NCBI RefSeq assembly: GCF_025717045.1
Contig: NZ_JAOVZN010000003.1
Span: forward strand, 452,004-516,003
Length of the DNA stretch: 64,000 nucleotides
DNA from: Flavobacterium sp. SH_e
GTDB lineage: Bacteria; Bacteroidota; Bacteroidia; Flavobacteriales; Flavobacteriaceae
Direction: 5' to 3'
The translations under genes and the position numbers were made by a program. How positions within the stretch are numbered: the first letter of the stretch is position 1; each line of letters begins with the position of its first letter. A model generated the notes under the pieces. That model did no database searches. It was not told where the DNA came from and saw only the letters and a program-made list of their open reading frames with translations. Shown one piece after another: positions 43,931 to 53,510 of this stretch.

Positions 43931-44371
43931 ATGAAAAAAATAGTTGAATACCGCAAGTTACTAAACGTAGAAAAAACTGCAGAGTTAAAAGATTTAAAGA
44001 CAATTTATCGTAATGCGATGAAAGAATCTCATCCTGATAAATTTGTGGGAAATGAAGCTGGTTTAAAAGAAGCAGAAGAAAAAAGTAAAACAATTATCGA
44101 AGCTTACCACTTTTTAGTAAGTATTCACCCTGATACTATCAAACTTAATTTACCTGAATATACAGAAACAATTTCAACTTGTTCTATCACAGATTATAAA
44201 TTTGTTGAAGGCCGTTTAATTATTGATTTTTCTAACGGAAGTGTTTACGAATACATTAGTGTTCCAAAAGCAACTTACGTGAAAATGGTAAATGCAGATT
44301 CTCCAGCAAGATTTGCTAAAAGACATATCTTAAACTCTTTTACTTGGAGAAAGAAAACAAATCAAGAATAG
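43931..44371 (+). CDS. J-domain plus KTSC-domain protein
   Basis: The 146-residue protein has an N-terminal J domain (about 1-65) with the HPD motif in MKESHPDKF, and a C-terminal KTSC domain (about 82-140) with YKFVEGRLIIDFSNGSVYEYISVP. J domains stimulate Hsp70 ATPase. The KTSC fold has been linked to RNA or tRNA synthetase-like binding, but its job is uncertain. The HPD loop is intact. A strong terminator follows the gene. Confidence 0.9.
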   Translation: MKKIVEYRKLLNVEKTAELKDLKTIYRNAMKESHPDKFVGNEAGLKEAEEKSKTIIEAYHFLVSIHPDTIKLNLPEYTETISTCSITDYKFVEGRLIIDFSNGSVYEYISVPKATYVKMVNADSPARFAKRHILNSFTWRKKTNQE

Positions 44372-44395
44372 TCTACAAACACTATATTTTACCAA

Positions 44396-44421
44396 AAAGC
44401 ACTCTATGAAAAGAGTGCTTT
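44396..44421 (+). terminator. Intrinsic terminator after the J-domain/KTSC gene
   Basis: A perfect 10-bp stem (44396-44405 with 44412-44421, 6-base loop) followed by six to seven T. Confidence 0.92.
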
Positions 44422-44591
44422 TTTTATGTCCAAAAATTTAAAAATTAATTATAAAGAATTAAAATAAGGTTTTGATTAAGAGTTTTAAATCAAATCGGAC
44501 CAACAAACACACTGATTTAATGGGTTTTAAATCAAAAAAAACTATAACAAAATTTTAGGTAGCAAAATTCTGTATGTTATATAATTTTAGA

Positions 44592-44599
44592 TACTTTTG
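44592..44599 (+). promoter_or_regulatory. -7 promoter box (TACTTTTG)
   Basis: An exact TAnnTTTG match, 34 bases before the ATG at 44634. Confidence 0.6.
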
Positions 44600-44633
44600 T
44601 TGCACAAATCAATTAACTAATTAATTTTTTATA

Positions 44634-45800
44634 ATGAAAAAAATACTTTTTGTACTTACAGCTTCTGCAGCTATTATTTCTTGCAGCAAAGTTAAAGATG
44701 GAGAATACCTTATTACAGGTACTGCCACAGGGATTGAAAATGGAAAAACGATCATCTTACAAGGTGCTGACCCTGCTACAAGAATGCCAATTTCTCTTGA
44801 CACAGTAAAAGTTGAAAACGGAAAATTTGAAATAAAAGGAAAAGTAACAGAACCAGCTTTCCACTCTTTAATTTTACAAGGTGCTAATGGTCCAATTCCA
44901 TTTATCCTAGAAACTGGAGAAATTAAAATTGCAATTGACAAAGATAGTATTCATAAATCTAAAATTTCTGGAACTTACAACAATGACGAGTACTCAACTT
45001 TCATTGAAGAAATGACAAAAACTCAAAAAAGTTTAATCGATTTCCAGAAAAAGAACAACGATAAAATGAAACAAGCTCAACAAGCTCAAGATACAGCAGT
45101 CATCAACAGCTTAATGAAGCAATACATGGAAATCCAAAAAGAAGTTGGTGAAACTAGCAAAAAGAAATATTTCACTTATGCTGAAAGCCACCCAAAATCT
45201 TTTATCTCAGCTATTATTGTTCAAAATTTATTGAATGATCCAGCAGCTGACACTAAAAAATTAGAAGGAATCTTCAATTCTTTTGATGAGTCTTTAAAAA
45301 ATTCAGCTCCAGGAAAAGAAATCAAAACTAGATTTGGTCAAGCAAAAATGCCATCTGTTGGTGCAACAGCTCCAGCAGTAGGTAGCGCAAAATGAAGAGC
45401 CGATTTTTCTGCTCCTAATCCAGAAGGAAAAGTAATTTCTCTTAAAGAAAGTTTAGGAAAAGTAACTATTGTAGATTTCTGGGCTTCGTGGTGCGGACCT
45501 TGTAGGCAAGAAAATCCACATATTGTAGCACTTTATAAAGAGTTACATGCAAAAGGTTTAAATATTGTTGGAGTATCTTTAGATAAAGATGCTGCAAAAT
45601 GGAAAGAAGCTATTGCAAAAGATGGATTAACTTGGACTCAAGTTTCTAATTTAAAATTTTGGGAAGAACCAATTGCAAAACAATATAATGTTGAAGCAAT
45701 TCCCGCTACTTTTATTCTTGATGCGTCAGGAAAAGTAGTAGCGCGAGATTTAAGAGGTGCTGAATTAAAAGCAAAGATCTTAGAATTATTAGCAAAATAA
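44634..45800 (+). pseudogene. TlpA-like disulfide reductase lipoprotein with in-frame TGA
   Basis: The frame from ATG 44634 gives a lipoprotein (IISCS at about 15-19) with a DUF4369 domain (about 22-115) and a helical linker. It stops at TGA 45393-45395. The same frame continues without any other stop to TAA 45798-45800. It encodes a complete thioredoxin domain: FSAPNPEGKVISL, then VDFWASWCGPCRQENPH (CGPC active site) and cis-Pro AIPATFILD. The unbroken protein would be about 388 residues, as in family members, which hold periplasmic disulfide bonds reduced. The point of the stop is a linker where GGA or CGA would give Gly or Arg. A new nonsense mutation, a sequence error, or readthrough are all possible. 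Confidence 0.8.
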
Positions 45801-45820
45801 TCCTATTTTTTATAAATATC

Positions 45821-45847
45821 AAAAAATCTCCCTCGTGGAGATTTTTT
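45821..45847 (+). terminator. Intrinsic terminator after the thioredoxin-domain gene
   Basis: A perfect 11-bp stem (45821-45831 with 45837-45847) with a 5-base loop and a T tail. From here to the tRNA promoter at 46163 no gene was seen. Confidence 0.93.
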
Positions 45848-46162
45848 TTGTCTTTTCAGAAATTCAAGAATAAAGTTTCATCAAAAAGAATTAAAATTCC
45901 AACTTAAAAAGATTATTAAGCCAATTACAAAAAAAAATAAAAGATATTTTCTCGTCAATATTTATTTAATACCTCAATAATAACAATATTTCACGACTTT
46001 ATTAAAGATAAATCCAAAGCAAAAATCGAATAATTATTATAAATATAATCCTACTTTTGCAAATAAGTAAAAAAAAATGCATTTTAGATGTTTTTTATTT
46101 TATTCAATTCCAATGAATTAAAAAATAACTTTAAAATAACTTAAAATTAAGTCATTTTTTTG

Positions 46163-46193
46163 TTTGGAAATGTAGAAAGAGTTCCTATCTTTG
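46163..46193 (+). promoter_or_regulatory. Full Bacteroidota promoter of tRNA-Tyr
   Basis: TTTG at 46163-46166, 19-base spacer, TATCTTTG at 46186-46193. This is the textbook -33/-7 pair for Bacteroidota primary sigma. Transcription would begin near 46200, 30 bases before the tRNA. Confidence 0.85.
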
Positions 46194-46230
46194 CCACCGC
46201 TTAGAACAACAAAGCACAAAAGCTGAGATC

Positions 46231-46311
46231 GGGGAGATACTCAAGCGGCCAACGAGGGCAGACTGTAAATCTGCTGTGTGAACTTCGCAGGTTCGAATCC
46301 TGCTCTCCCCA
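46231..46311 (+). tRNA. tRNA-Tyr (GTA anticodon)
   Basis: The 81-base sequence folds as a class II tRNA: acceptor GGGGAGA/TCTCCCC, anticodon stem GCAGA/TCTGC with GTA at 46265-46267, long variable arm, and T-arm CGCAGGTTCGAATCCTGC. The 3' CCA is not encoded. A strong promoter precedes it and a terminator follows. Confidence 0.97.
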
Positions 46312-46312
46312 C

Positions 46313-46341
46313 AAAAGTCCTACTCTTTGATTAGGACTTTT
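46313..46341 (+). terminator. Intrinsic terminator after tRNA-Tyr
   Basis: A perfect 10-bp stem (46313-46322 with 46332-46341), 9-base loop, and a long T-run. Confidence 0.93.
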
Positions 46342-46475
46342 TTTTTTTGCATTAAACTTAAAAATGCTTTTACGTTCAAATCTAACTTATGCTTTTCTTC
46401 TTTCCAACGAACATTCAAATAATCATTATTTTTTAATTTATTACATTTAAACCGAAACTTTGCAATAACAAATTA

Positions 46476-47048
46476 ATGAAAGAGCAGTTTAGACGGCATA
46501 TAGAAAAAATATCTCCCTTGAGTGATGAAAAGTTTGATTATGTATTTTCTTTTTTTAAATCTAAAAAAATAAGGAAAAACAGTATAATTATAAGTTCCGG
46601 AGATTTAGTTTTTCATGAGTACTGGGTATTTAAAGGATGCTTAAAGGCTTCTTACATGCTTGAAGATGGAAAAGAAAGAATCATAAGATTTGCTGTTGAA
46701 GATTGGTGGGTTAGTGATTATGATGCTTATTTTAAAAACGCCCCTGCCACACTCAGTATTGAATCTCTTGAAGATTGCGATTTTTTGGTTCTTTCTCTAA
46801 ATGATCGGGAAAAGCTCTGTAATGAATTACCTGAAATGAATTATTTTTTCAGAAAAAAGATTGAAGCCGCTTATTCTGCTTTTCAGAGACGTCTTGTTTC
46901 CATGCTTTCTAACGATGCAAAGAAACATTATGAAATTTTCGTTAACCAATATCCTATGCTTATGGAACGTCTTCCTAAATCAATTATCGCTTCTTATCTA
47001 GGAATTACCAGAGAAACACTCAGTCGTATTTCTAATGCTCCAATGTGA
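46476..47048 (+). CDS. Crp/Fnr-family transcriptional regulator
   Basis: The 190-residue protein has the beta-roll (about 20-120, RKNSIIISSGDLVFHEYWVFKGCLKASYMLEDGKERIIRFAVEDWW). The C-terminal winged helix is LPKSIIASYLGITRETLSRI. It resembles the regulator at 771 in architecture. Its position upstream of the yddG gene on the same strand suggests it may control it. No cyclic-nucleotide ligand residues are apparent. Confidence 0.87.
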   Translation: MKEQFRRHIEKISPLSDEKFDYVFSFFKSKKIRKNSIIISSGDLVFHEYWVFKGCLKASYMLEDGKERIIRFAVEDWWVSDYDAYFKNAPATLSIESLEDCDFLVLSLNDREKLCNELPEMNYFFRKKIEAAYSAFQRRLVSMLSNDAKKHYEIFVNQYPMLMERLPKSIIASYLGITRETLSRISNAPM

Positions 47049-47167
47049 TTTACATCACGGCTTCGGCGTGATCTGCATCATTTGAATTAATGAATATTAT
47101 CAAAAAATTTGTGTTTATACTTTTAAACAGCGTAGACATGAAGAAAAAGAGTCTTTTCTTACTCACA

Positions 47168-48077
47168 ATGACCAAACAGTCCAAAGCAACTCCAATTGGA
47201 TTTTGCGCTATTCTATTGTGGAGCTCCATTGTAGGACTAATTAAAGAAGTCTCCCATTCTTTTGGAGCAACCGCAGGTGCGGCAATGATGTATACTGCAG
47301 CCTCTCTATTTCTGTTTTTAACCATAAAATGGACACCGCTTTCTAAATTCCCAAAAAAATATCTTTTTTTCGGGGCTTTATTGATGGTTTCCTACGAATT
47401 ATGTCTTGCCTTATCTATAGGCTATTCACAAAATAGCAGACAGGCTATAGAGGTCGGGATGGTTAATTATTTGTGGCCAACATTTACAATGATTGCAACA
47501 GTTCTTTTTACTTCTAAAAAAGCAAACTGGCTAATTCTTCCAGGCATAATAATATCAATGTTAGGAATAGTTTGGGTCTCTAGGGGGTGAAAAGGGATTT
47601 AATATTTCAGAAATGATTGATAATGTCAAAGCAAATCCGCTAAGCTACGGATTAGCTTTTTTAGGAGCTTTATTATGGGCTGGTTATTGTGTTGCTACCA
47701 TTCGCATTTCTAAAGGTGTGAATGGCATTACTTTATTTTTTATGATGGTTGCTGTTGTATTATGGATCAAATATCTTTTAATTCATGAAGACTTCCCTAT
47801 GCATTTTAGTATTATGGCAATTATTTACTTGATATTAGCCGCATGTGCTATGGGATTTGGTTATGCCGCATGGAATATTGGAATCATGTATGGAAACGTT
47901 ACAGCTTTGGCAGGAGCATCATATTTTACACCAATATTATCATCACTTCTTTCTTCGGTACTTCTTTCTACATCTCTTGGGTTGTCTTTCTGGCAAGGCT
48001 CAATAATGGTCTGTGCTGGTTCTATTCTCTGCTGGCTCTCAACAAAAAAGTTCTCTCAGAAAAAAAATAAAATTTAA
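47168..48077 (+). pseudogene. yddG: Aromatic amino acid DMT exporter YddG, frameshifted
   Basis: The first part (47168-47590) reads MTKQSKATPIGFCAILLWSSIVGLIKEVSHSFG, then NSRQAIEVGMVNYLWPTFTMI. It stops after GIVWVSRG in a run of five G (47583-47587). The second part, one frame over, starts EKGFNISEMIDNVKANPLSYGLAFLGALLWAGYC and runs to 48077. Removing one G joins them into a protein of about 302 residues that matches E. coli YddG along its length. YddG exports aromatic amino acids and paraquat across the inner membrane. A longer start at 47090 is less like the family. The break could be a real homopolymer slip or a sequence error. Confidence 0.85.
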
Positions 48078-48244
48078 AAAAACTTGCAATTTTAGCCAAT
48101 TTCATTATATTAATCCGTTTATTTACAATATTTTACATTTACAAAACTAAAAAAAAAGAATACCTTTACTCTCTATTGTTTCCATTTATTGCTTCTACCA
48201 GTTCAAGAAATTTATTTACTAACTAATTTCTATCGTAATATAAT

Positions 48245-49015
48245 ATGAAGAACAATTTTATCTGGATTCTTATTTTACTTCTTCCTTTAGGAGTATCAGC
48301 ACAGAGTACTCAAGAAAAAGAAATTAACCATCAGCTTCAAACTTGGATTTCTATAAATAGTGTTACCAAATTTACAGATCATTGGGCTGTAGTCGGCGAT
48401 TTTCACATCAGACGAAACGATTTTTTGGCTGATCCCAGTTTCTATTTTATAAGGGGTGGATTTAGTTATATTCCGAATTCAAATATTTCATTAACAGCTG
48501 GATATGCTCATATGTGGCTTGCTCCTTCAAACCCTGATTGGAGTACTTTTGCAGACGAAAATAGAATTTACCAGCAAGCGCAGTTAAATGCCAAAGTTGG
48601 AAACGTAAGCATTCTTCAGCGCCTTCGAAACGAACAGCGCTGGCAGGAAAAAATTGTTGATGACAAACCAAGCGGAAATTGGCGTTTTACCAATAGAATT
48701 CGCTATTTAATGAGTTTTACTTTCAGTGTTTTCAATAATAAATCGTGGCCGAAAATGGTTCTTTCAGATGAAATTCTTTTGCATTTTGGAGAAGAAGTTG
48801 TTTATAATACATTTGATCAAAACCGTTTTTTTGTTGGAATCAAAAAAACTATTAACCCAAAATGGAGCTATGATTTTGGTTATATGAATGTCTATCAGCA
48901 GAAATATTCAGGTTATCAATATGATATGAATCATACTATCAGATTGTTTTTTTATCTGAACACCAGTATCCGAAAAAAAGCTCCATCAGCAATTGAAAAT
49001 TCTGGTGACGAATGA
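48245..49015 (+). CDS. DUF2490 outer-membrane protein
   Basis: The 256-residue protein has a signal peptide (1-20, ending GVSAQ) and a beta-barrel-like run of amphipathic strands. The DUF2490 family pattern includes LQTWISINSVTKFTDHWAVVGDFHIRRNDFLADPSFYFIRGGFSYIPNSNISLTAGYAHMW and RLRNEQRW. Members are predicted outer-membrane barrels with unknown substrates. It stands between yddG and the convergent hydrolase. Confidence 0.88.
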   Translation: MKNNFIWILILLLPLGVSAQSTQEKEINHQLQTWISINSVTKFTDHWAVVGDFHIRRNDFLADPSFYFIRGGFSYIPNSNISLTAGYAHMWLAPSNPDWSTFADENRIYQQAQLNAKVGNVSILQRLRNEQRWQEKIVDDKPSGNWRFTNRIRYLMSFTFSVFNNKSWPKMVLSDEILLHFGEEVVYNTFDQNRFFVGIKKTINPKWSYDFGYMNVYQQKYSGYQYDMNHTIRLFFYLNTSIRKKAPSAIENSGDE

Positions 49016-49034
49016 TTATTTCCTTTAAAATTCA

Positions 49035-49997
49035 CTAAACTAATTGTGATTTAAAAAAATCATAAGCTCTTTTTTCTGCATAGGAATACATTGAATTACG
49101 GAGCGGAAAAGCACAATGTCCGCCATATTTTGGAGTCTCTAGATAAACATACGCACTGTCTTTCGCGATAGCTCTTGGATAGCATCTTTCACCCAAAAAA
49201 GGATCATCGAGCGAATTAATAATTAAAACTGGAGTAGTGATATTTTGAAGTGAAAATTCGGGAGAAACACGCTCGTAATAATCATCCCGACTTGCAAATC
49301 CATGAAGCGGTGCTGTAAAATATTGGTCAACCTCATCAAATGATGAAATTTTATCAATCTGATCACTATTTATAAAATCAGGAAATTGAGCCGCTTTGTA
49401 TTTCAGCTTTCGCTTAATATCAATTGTGAAATTCTTTAAATAAACTCGGTTAAAACCTTGCTTAAGAACTTCTGCACTTGTTGCAATATGAGTTGGAACC
49501 GAAATTGAAACTGCCGCTTTTATACGTTCATCAACTTTTGTCCATCCTAAATAATTTAAAAGCTGAACACCGCCCATCGAATATCCAATCAAATAAACCT
49601 CTTCAAATCCTTTTTGTAAAGCAAACTGAACTACCTCATCAAGATCATCAACCGCTCCGTGATGATAAAGTCTTGGCAAGCGATTCATTTCTCCTCCACA
49701 AGTGCGATTGTTCCAAGCAAAAACTGAAAATCCTTTTTCTTGAAAATATACTGCACAGCTATTATTATACGTTCGGCGAGAATCTCCTTCTAAACCGTGA
49801 CATAAAATAACCGCTTTTTTAGAGTCGTTTATAACAAAATCGATATTGATAAAATCTCCATCGTTTAGCTCAATTTTTTCTCTTGTATAACTTGGAGCTT
49901 CAAATTTTTTAAACAAAGCCGCATAAATAGTAGAAACATGTCTGTTGCGATGAATAATAGCAGGAAAATTATATTCTGATTGTTCAATTAGTGGCAT
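49035..49997 (-). CDS. YheT-like alpha/beta hydrolase
   Basis: The 320-residue protein has the YheT family blocks: CHGLEGDSRRTYNNSCAVYFQEKGFSVFAWNNRTCGGEMNRLPRLYHHGAVDDL, nucleophile elbow GYSMGG and the late VLIINSLDDPFLGERCYP and GGHCAF. Family members may act as esterases. The Ser-His-Asp triad positions are present. There is no signal peptide. Confidence 0.88.
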   Translation of the reverse strand: MPLIEQSEYNFPAIIHRNRHVSTIYAALFKKFEAPSYTREKIELNDGDFINIDFVINDSKKAVILCHGLEGDSRRTYNNSCAVYFQEKGFSVFAWNNRTCGGEMNRLPRLYHHGAVDDLDEVVQFALQKGFEEVYLIGYSMGGVQLLNYLGWTKVDERIKAAVSISVPTHIATSAEVLKQGFNRVYLKNFTIDIKRKLKYKAAQFPDFINSDQIDKISSFDEVDQYFTAPLHGFASRDDYYERVSPEFSLQNITTPVLIINSLDDPFLGERCYPRAIAKDSAYVYLETPKYGGHCAFPLRNSMYSYAEKRAYDFFKSQLV

Positions 49998-50220
49998 GAC
50001 ATTTTTTTTATGGTGCTTACTACAAATCTAAGAAATCAATCAATACGTAGGTTTATTTCTCTTTTTAAAATTATTCTATAACACGAAGTTTTTTATATTT
50101 TTTCAAAATTTTTCATCTATACAAATAGACTTTCTATCTATATCAGCCAACCACCAGTCTATTGCATTACCATAGTTTACTGATACTTCTGAATTTTGAT
50201 TCAAATTAAAAAAGTATCAA

Positions 50221-51543
50221 ATGAAAGTCGCTGTAATAATAAGTTTTATACTATGTTCTTTTTTCGGTTACGGACAGGGAACATCAAATACTAAAAAGCA
50301 ATGGACGCTCGAAGATTGTTTTGCTTACGCTAAAGAAAAAAACATCAGCATCAAAACAACCGTATTGAGTAAAAATGCTGCTGAAGTAAATTATGATCAA
50401 TCGAAATCTTCAAGGTTGCCAAATTTAACGGGTTCTGCATCCCAAAATTTATCTTTTGGTAACTCTATTGATCCCATAACAAGTGATTATGTAAGTCAGA
50501 AAGTTAATTCAACAAGTGTTGGAATCAATTCATCAGTCACTTTATATCAAGGAAATCAGATTTCGAATCAAATCAAGCAAAATAAATTATTGGTTGACCA
50601 AAATTCTTCTTTTGTTGAAGAGGCGCAAAACAATGTAATATTAAGTATTACAGAAGCTTATCTGCAAATTTTATACAATAATGAAGGAATTCGAATTGCT
50701 GAAAATAATTTAAAAGCAAGTGAAAAAGAAGTTCAAAGAGCCAAACTAAGATTGGACGCAGGAAGTATTGCCAGAAAAGATTATACCGATGCGCTTTCGC
50801 AGGCGGCAACTAATAAATACAATCTTATTGCTGCTCAAAATGATCTTTCGAAACAAATTCTGGTTTTAAAACAATTACTCGAATTAGGTCCTGAAGAAGA
50901 TTTTGAAATTGCATTTCCTCTCGAAAGCAAAATACCAGATGTAATTCCGAACAAAATCGAGGTTTATAATAAAGCTATCTCTTTAATGCCTGAAATAAAA
51001 GCATCGCAAATAAATGTGGCGGTTTCTGAGAAAGAGCTTGATATAGCAAAAGGTTCCTATTTACCAACTTTATCACTATCAGGAAGTTTGGGTTCTGGTT
51101 ACACAAATACTCAAGAATTAAATTTCTCAGATCAATTAAATCTGAATTTTAATCAGCGTGTAGGTTTGTCATTGACAGTGCCAATTTTCAACAGAAATCA
51201 AACTAAAGCACAAGTGCAAAATGCGAAAATAAGTATTGATAAAGCCGAAATCGCTTTACAAACTGCACAAAAAGATTTGTATAAGAAGATCCAAACCGCT
51301 TGGGAAAATGCAACTGCTTCAAGCGAACAAATGACTTCCGCCCAATCAGCTAAAGAAGCTGCGGAAGAATCTTATGTTTTGGCGCAAAAAAAATATGAAT
51401 TAGGAGCTTTGAGTACAACAGATTTAGTTATCAGCCAAAATACCTATACAAACGCTGCTCAAAATTACATTCAGGCAAAATACTTAAACATTTTATACAC
51501 ACAATTATTATCCTTTTATCAAGGAAACGAAATTAAAATCTAA
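50221..51543 (+). CDS. TolC-family outer membrane efflux protein
   Basis: The 440-residue protein has a signal peptide (1-18) and two long coiled-coil halves. TolC repeats include WTLEDCFAYAKEKN and ITEAYLQILYNNEGIRIAENNL, and TAWENATASSEQ follows in the second half. It forms the outer-membrane channel of the operon 50221-56530. The next gene begins five bases later. Confidence 0.93.
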   Translation: MKVAVIISFILCSFFGYGQGTSNTKKQWTLEDCFAYAKEKNISIKTTVLSKNAAEVNYDQSKSSRLPNLTGSASQNLSFGNSIDPITSDYVSQKVNSTSVGINSSVTLYQGNQISNQIKQNKLLVDQNSSFVEEAQNNVILSITEAYLQILYNNEGIRIAENNLKASEKEVQRAKLRLDAGSIARKDYTDALSQAATNKYNLIAAQNDLSKQILVLKQLLELGPEEDFEIAFPLESKIPDVIPNKIEVYNKAISLMPEIKASQINVAVSEKELDIAKGSYLPTLSLSGSLGSGYTNTQELNFSDQLNLNFNQRVGLSLTVPIFNRNQTKAQVQNAKISIDKAEIALQTAQKDLYKKIQTAWENATASSEQMTSAQSAKEAAEESYVLAQKKYELGALSTTDLVISQNTYTNAAQNYIQAKYLNILYTQLLSFYQGNEIKI

Positions 51544-51547
51544 AACA

Positions 51548-52762
51548 ATGAAAACTAAAAAGAACAAAATTTTTGTATTATCTGCGATAGGCTTCTTAAT
51601 TGTAGCATTTTGTTTTTCCTTTATTCCAGGATCTAAAGAAACTCCTATAAAAGTAGAATCTCTTAAAGCAAAAATAGCAGATATTAAAACGACAGTAACG
51701 GCTACAGGAACAGTTCAGCCAATTAATGAAGTTGAAGTAGGAACTCAGGTTTCTGGTGTTGTTGAAAAAATATATGTTGATTACAACAGCGTGGTTAAAA
51801 AAGGACAGCTTTTGGCAGAATTAGATAAAACCAATCTACAAGCCGCTTTGGTTCAAGCAAAAGCTTTATACAACAGCGCTTTGAACGAACAGAGATATTT
51901 ACAAGGCATTTTTACCAGACAAAAAACTTTGTATGATAGCAACGTAATCAGCAGGTCTGATTATGATGAAGCTTTATACAATTTAAACAACGCAAAAAGC
52001 ACTGTAGTTCAGCGTTCATCTGATTTGCAGAAAGCACAAACTAATTTAAGTTATGCAACAATTTACTCTCCTATTGATGGCGTAATTTTATCTAAAGCGG
52101 TTGACGAAGGACAAACAGTAGCAGCAAGTTACAGTACGCCTACTCTATTTACAATTGCTAAAGATTTAACTGAAATGCAGGTTGAAGCCAATGTTGACGA
52201 AGCTGATATTGGTCAGGTAAAACAAGGACAGCGCGTAACATTTACAGTTGATGCTTATCAAGGCGAAGAGTTTAGCGGTGTTATTACGCAAGTAAGACTT
52301 AACGCAACGACAACCTCGAATGTTGTGACTTATACTGTGGTAATTAAAGCTGATAATTCGAATCTAAAATTAAAACCAGGGCTTACGGCTACAATTTCTA
52401 TTTACACATTAGAATTAAAAGATGTTTTAACAATAGAAGCCAAAGCAGCCAATTTTGAACCTGATGCCAAAATTTTAGCTAATTATCAAAAACAAAATAA
52501 TATTTCTGTTAGTCCATTAGCATCTCCTAAAAATGAGGATAAAAAAACGGCTCAGGTTTGGATTTTAGACGGGAAAAATATTGTGCCTACAATAGTCAAA
52601 TTAGGAACAAGTGACGGTATTAATGTAGAAGTTTTAAGCGGATTAAAACAAGACGATCAATTAGTTTACGGATTAAGAGAAATTACAAAAGAAGATGCTC
52701 CAGAAACGTCTGGAGACAATGACAGTCCTTTTATGCCTAAACCTCCAGGAAAAAAGAAATAA
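51548..52762 (+). CDS. MacA-like periplasmic efflux adaptor
   Basis: The 404-residue protein has one N-terminal anchor, a lipoyl/hairpin region (about 45-190, VTATGTVQPINEVEVGTQVSGVVEKIYVDYNSVVKKGQLLAELD) and a beta-barrel region with VTFTVDAYQGEEFSGVITQV. It links the MacB pump to TolC. Gene order and five-base spacing support the tripartite complex. Confidence 0.93.
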   Translation: MKTKKNKIFVLSAIGFLIVAFCFSFIPGSKETPIKVESLKAKIADIKTTVTATGTVQPINEVEVGTQVSGVVEKIYVDYNSVVKKGQLLAELDKTNLQAALVQAKALYNSALNEQRYLQGIFTRQKTLYDSNVISRSDYDEALYNLNNAKSTVVQRSSDLQKAQTNLSYATIYSPIDGVILSKAVDEGQTVAASYSTPTLFTIAKDLTEMQVEANVDEADIGQVKQGQRVTFTVDAYQGEEFSGVITQVRLNATTTSNVVTYTVVIKADNSNLKLKPGLTATISIYTLELKDVLTIEAKAANFEPDAKILANYQKQNNISVSPLASPKNEDKKTAQVWILDGKNIVPTIVKLGTSDGINVEVLSGLKQDDQLVYGLREITKEDAPETSGDNDSPFMPKPPGKKK

Positions 52763-52764
52763 AA

Positions 52765-53508
52765 ATGGCTAAAACAATTATAAAAATAGATAATCTAAAG
52801 CGTTCGTTTGTAATGGGCGAAGAAACCATTCACGCTTTAAAAGGGGTTTCTTTTACTATAGAAGAAGGTGAATTTGTAACTATTATGGGTTCTAGCGGAT
52901 CGGGAAAAAGTAGTCTTCTAAATATTTTAGGCTGTTTGGATCAGCCAACCTCAGGAATTTACGATATTGATAATGTGGTTGTAAAACAGCAGACTAAAAA
53001 GGAATTGGCTAAAATTCGAAATGAAAAAATAGGTTTTATTTTTCAGTCTTATAATTTACTGCCCAAAACTACAGCTATCGAAAATGTAAAATTGCCTTTG
53101 ATGTACAATACCAAATACGATTCAGAAGAAATGGATGCATTGGCACTAGCTTCTCTTGAAAAGGTAAATTTAAGCAATAGACTGCATCATACACCGGCAC
53201 AGCTTTCTGGTGGTCAGCAGCAGCGTGTTGCAATTGCGCGTTCTTTGGTCAATAATCCTGTTGTAATTTTAGCTGACGAGGCCACGGGAAATCTTGACAC
53301 CAGAACTTCTTATGAAATTATGGCATTATTTCAAGAGTTAAACAAACAAGGAAAAACAATCGTTTTTGTAACTCACGAACCTGATATTGCCACATTCAGC
53401 AGTCGTACTATAGTGCTAAAAGACGGACATATCATAAAAGATAGTCCCAATACTAATATTCACTCTGCAGCAGAAGCTCTTGCTGCATTGGGAAAAGAAG
53501 ATGAATAA
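52765..53508 (+). CDS. MacB-type ABC transporter ATPase
   Basis: The 247-residue ATPase has Walker A GSSGSGKSS, Q-loop GFIFQSYNLLP, signature LSGGQQQRVAIARSL and Walker B VVILADEATGNLD. It drives the permease next to it in mechanical efflux or lipoprotein-type transport. Spacing is two bases from the adaptor. Confidence 0.94.
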   Translation: MAKTIIKIDNLKRSFVMGEETIHALKGVSFTIEEGEFVTIMGSSGSGKSSLLNILGCLDQPTSGIYDIDNVVVKQQTKKELAKIRNEKIGFIFQSYNLLPKTTAIENVKLPLMYNTKYDSEEMDALALASLEKVNLSNRLHHTPAQLSGGQQQRVAIARSLVNNPVVILADEATGNLDTRTSYEIMALFQELNKQGKTIVFVTHEPDIATFSSRTIVLKDGHIIKDSPNTNIHSAAEALAALGKEDE

Positions 53509-53510
53509 TT

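Noticed and set aside
45393..45395. TGA as selenocysteine
   Set aside because: The position is in a linker before the thioredoxin domain, not at the active site CGPC, and no hairpin with the usual form was recognised nearby.
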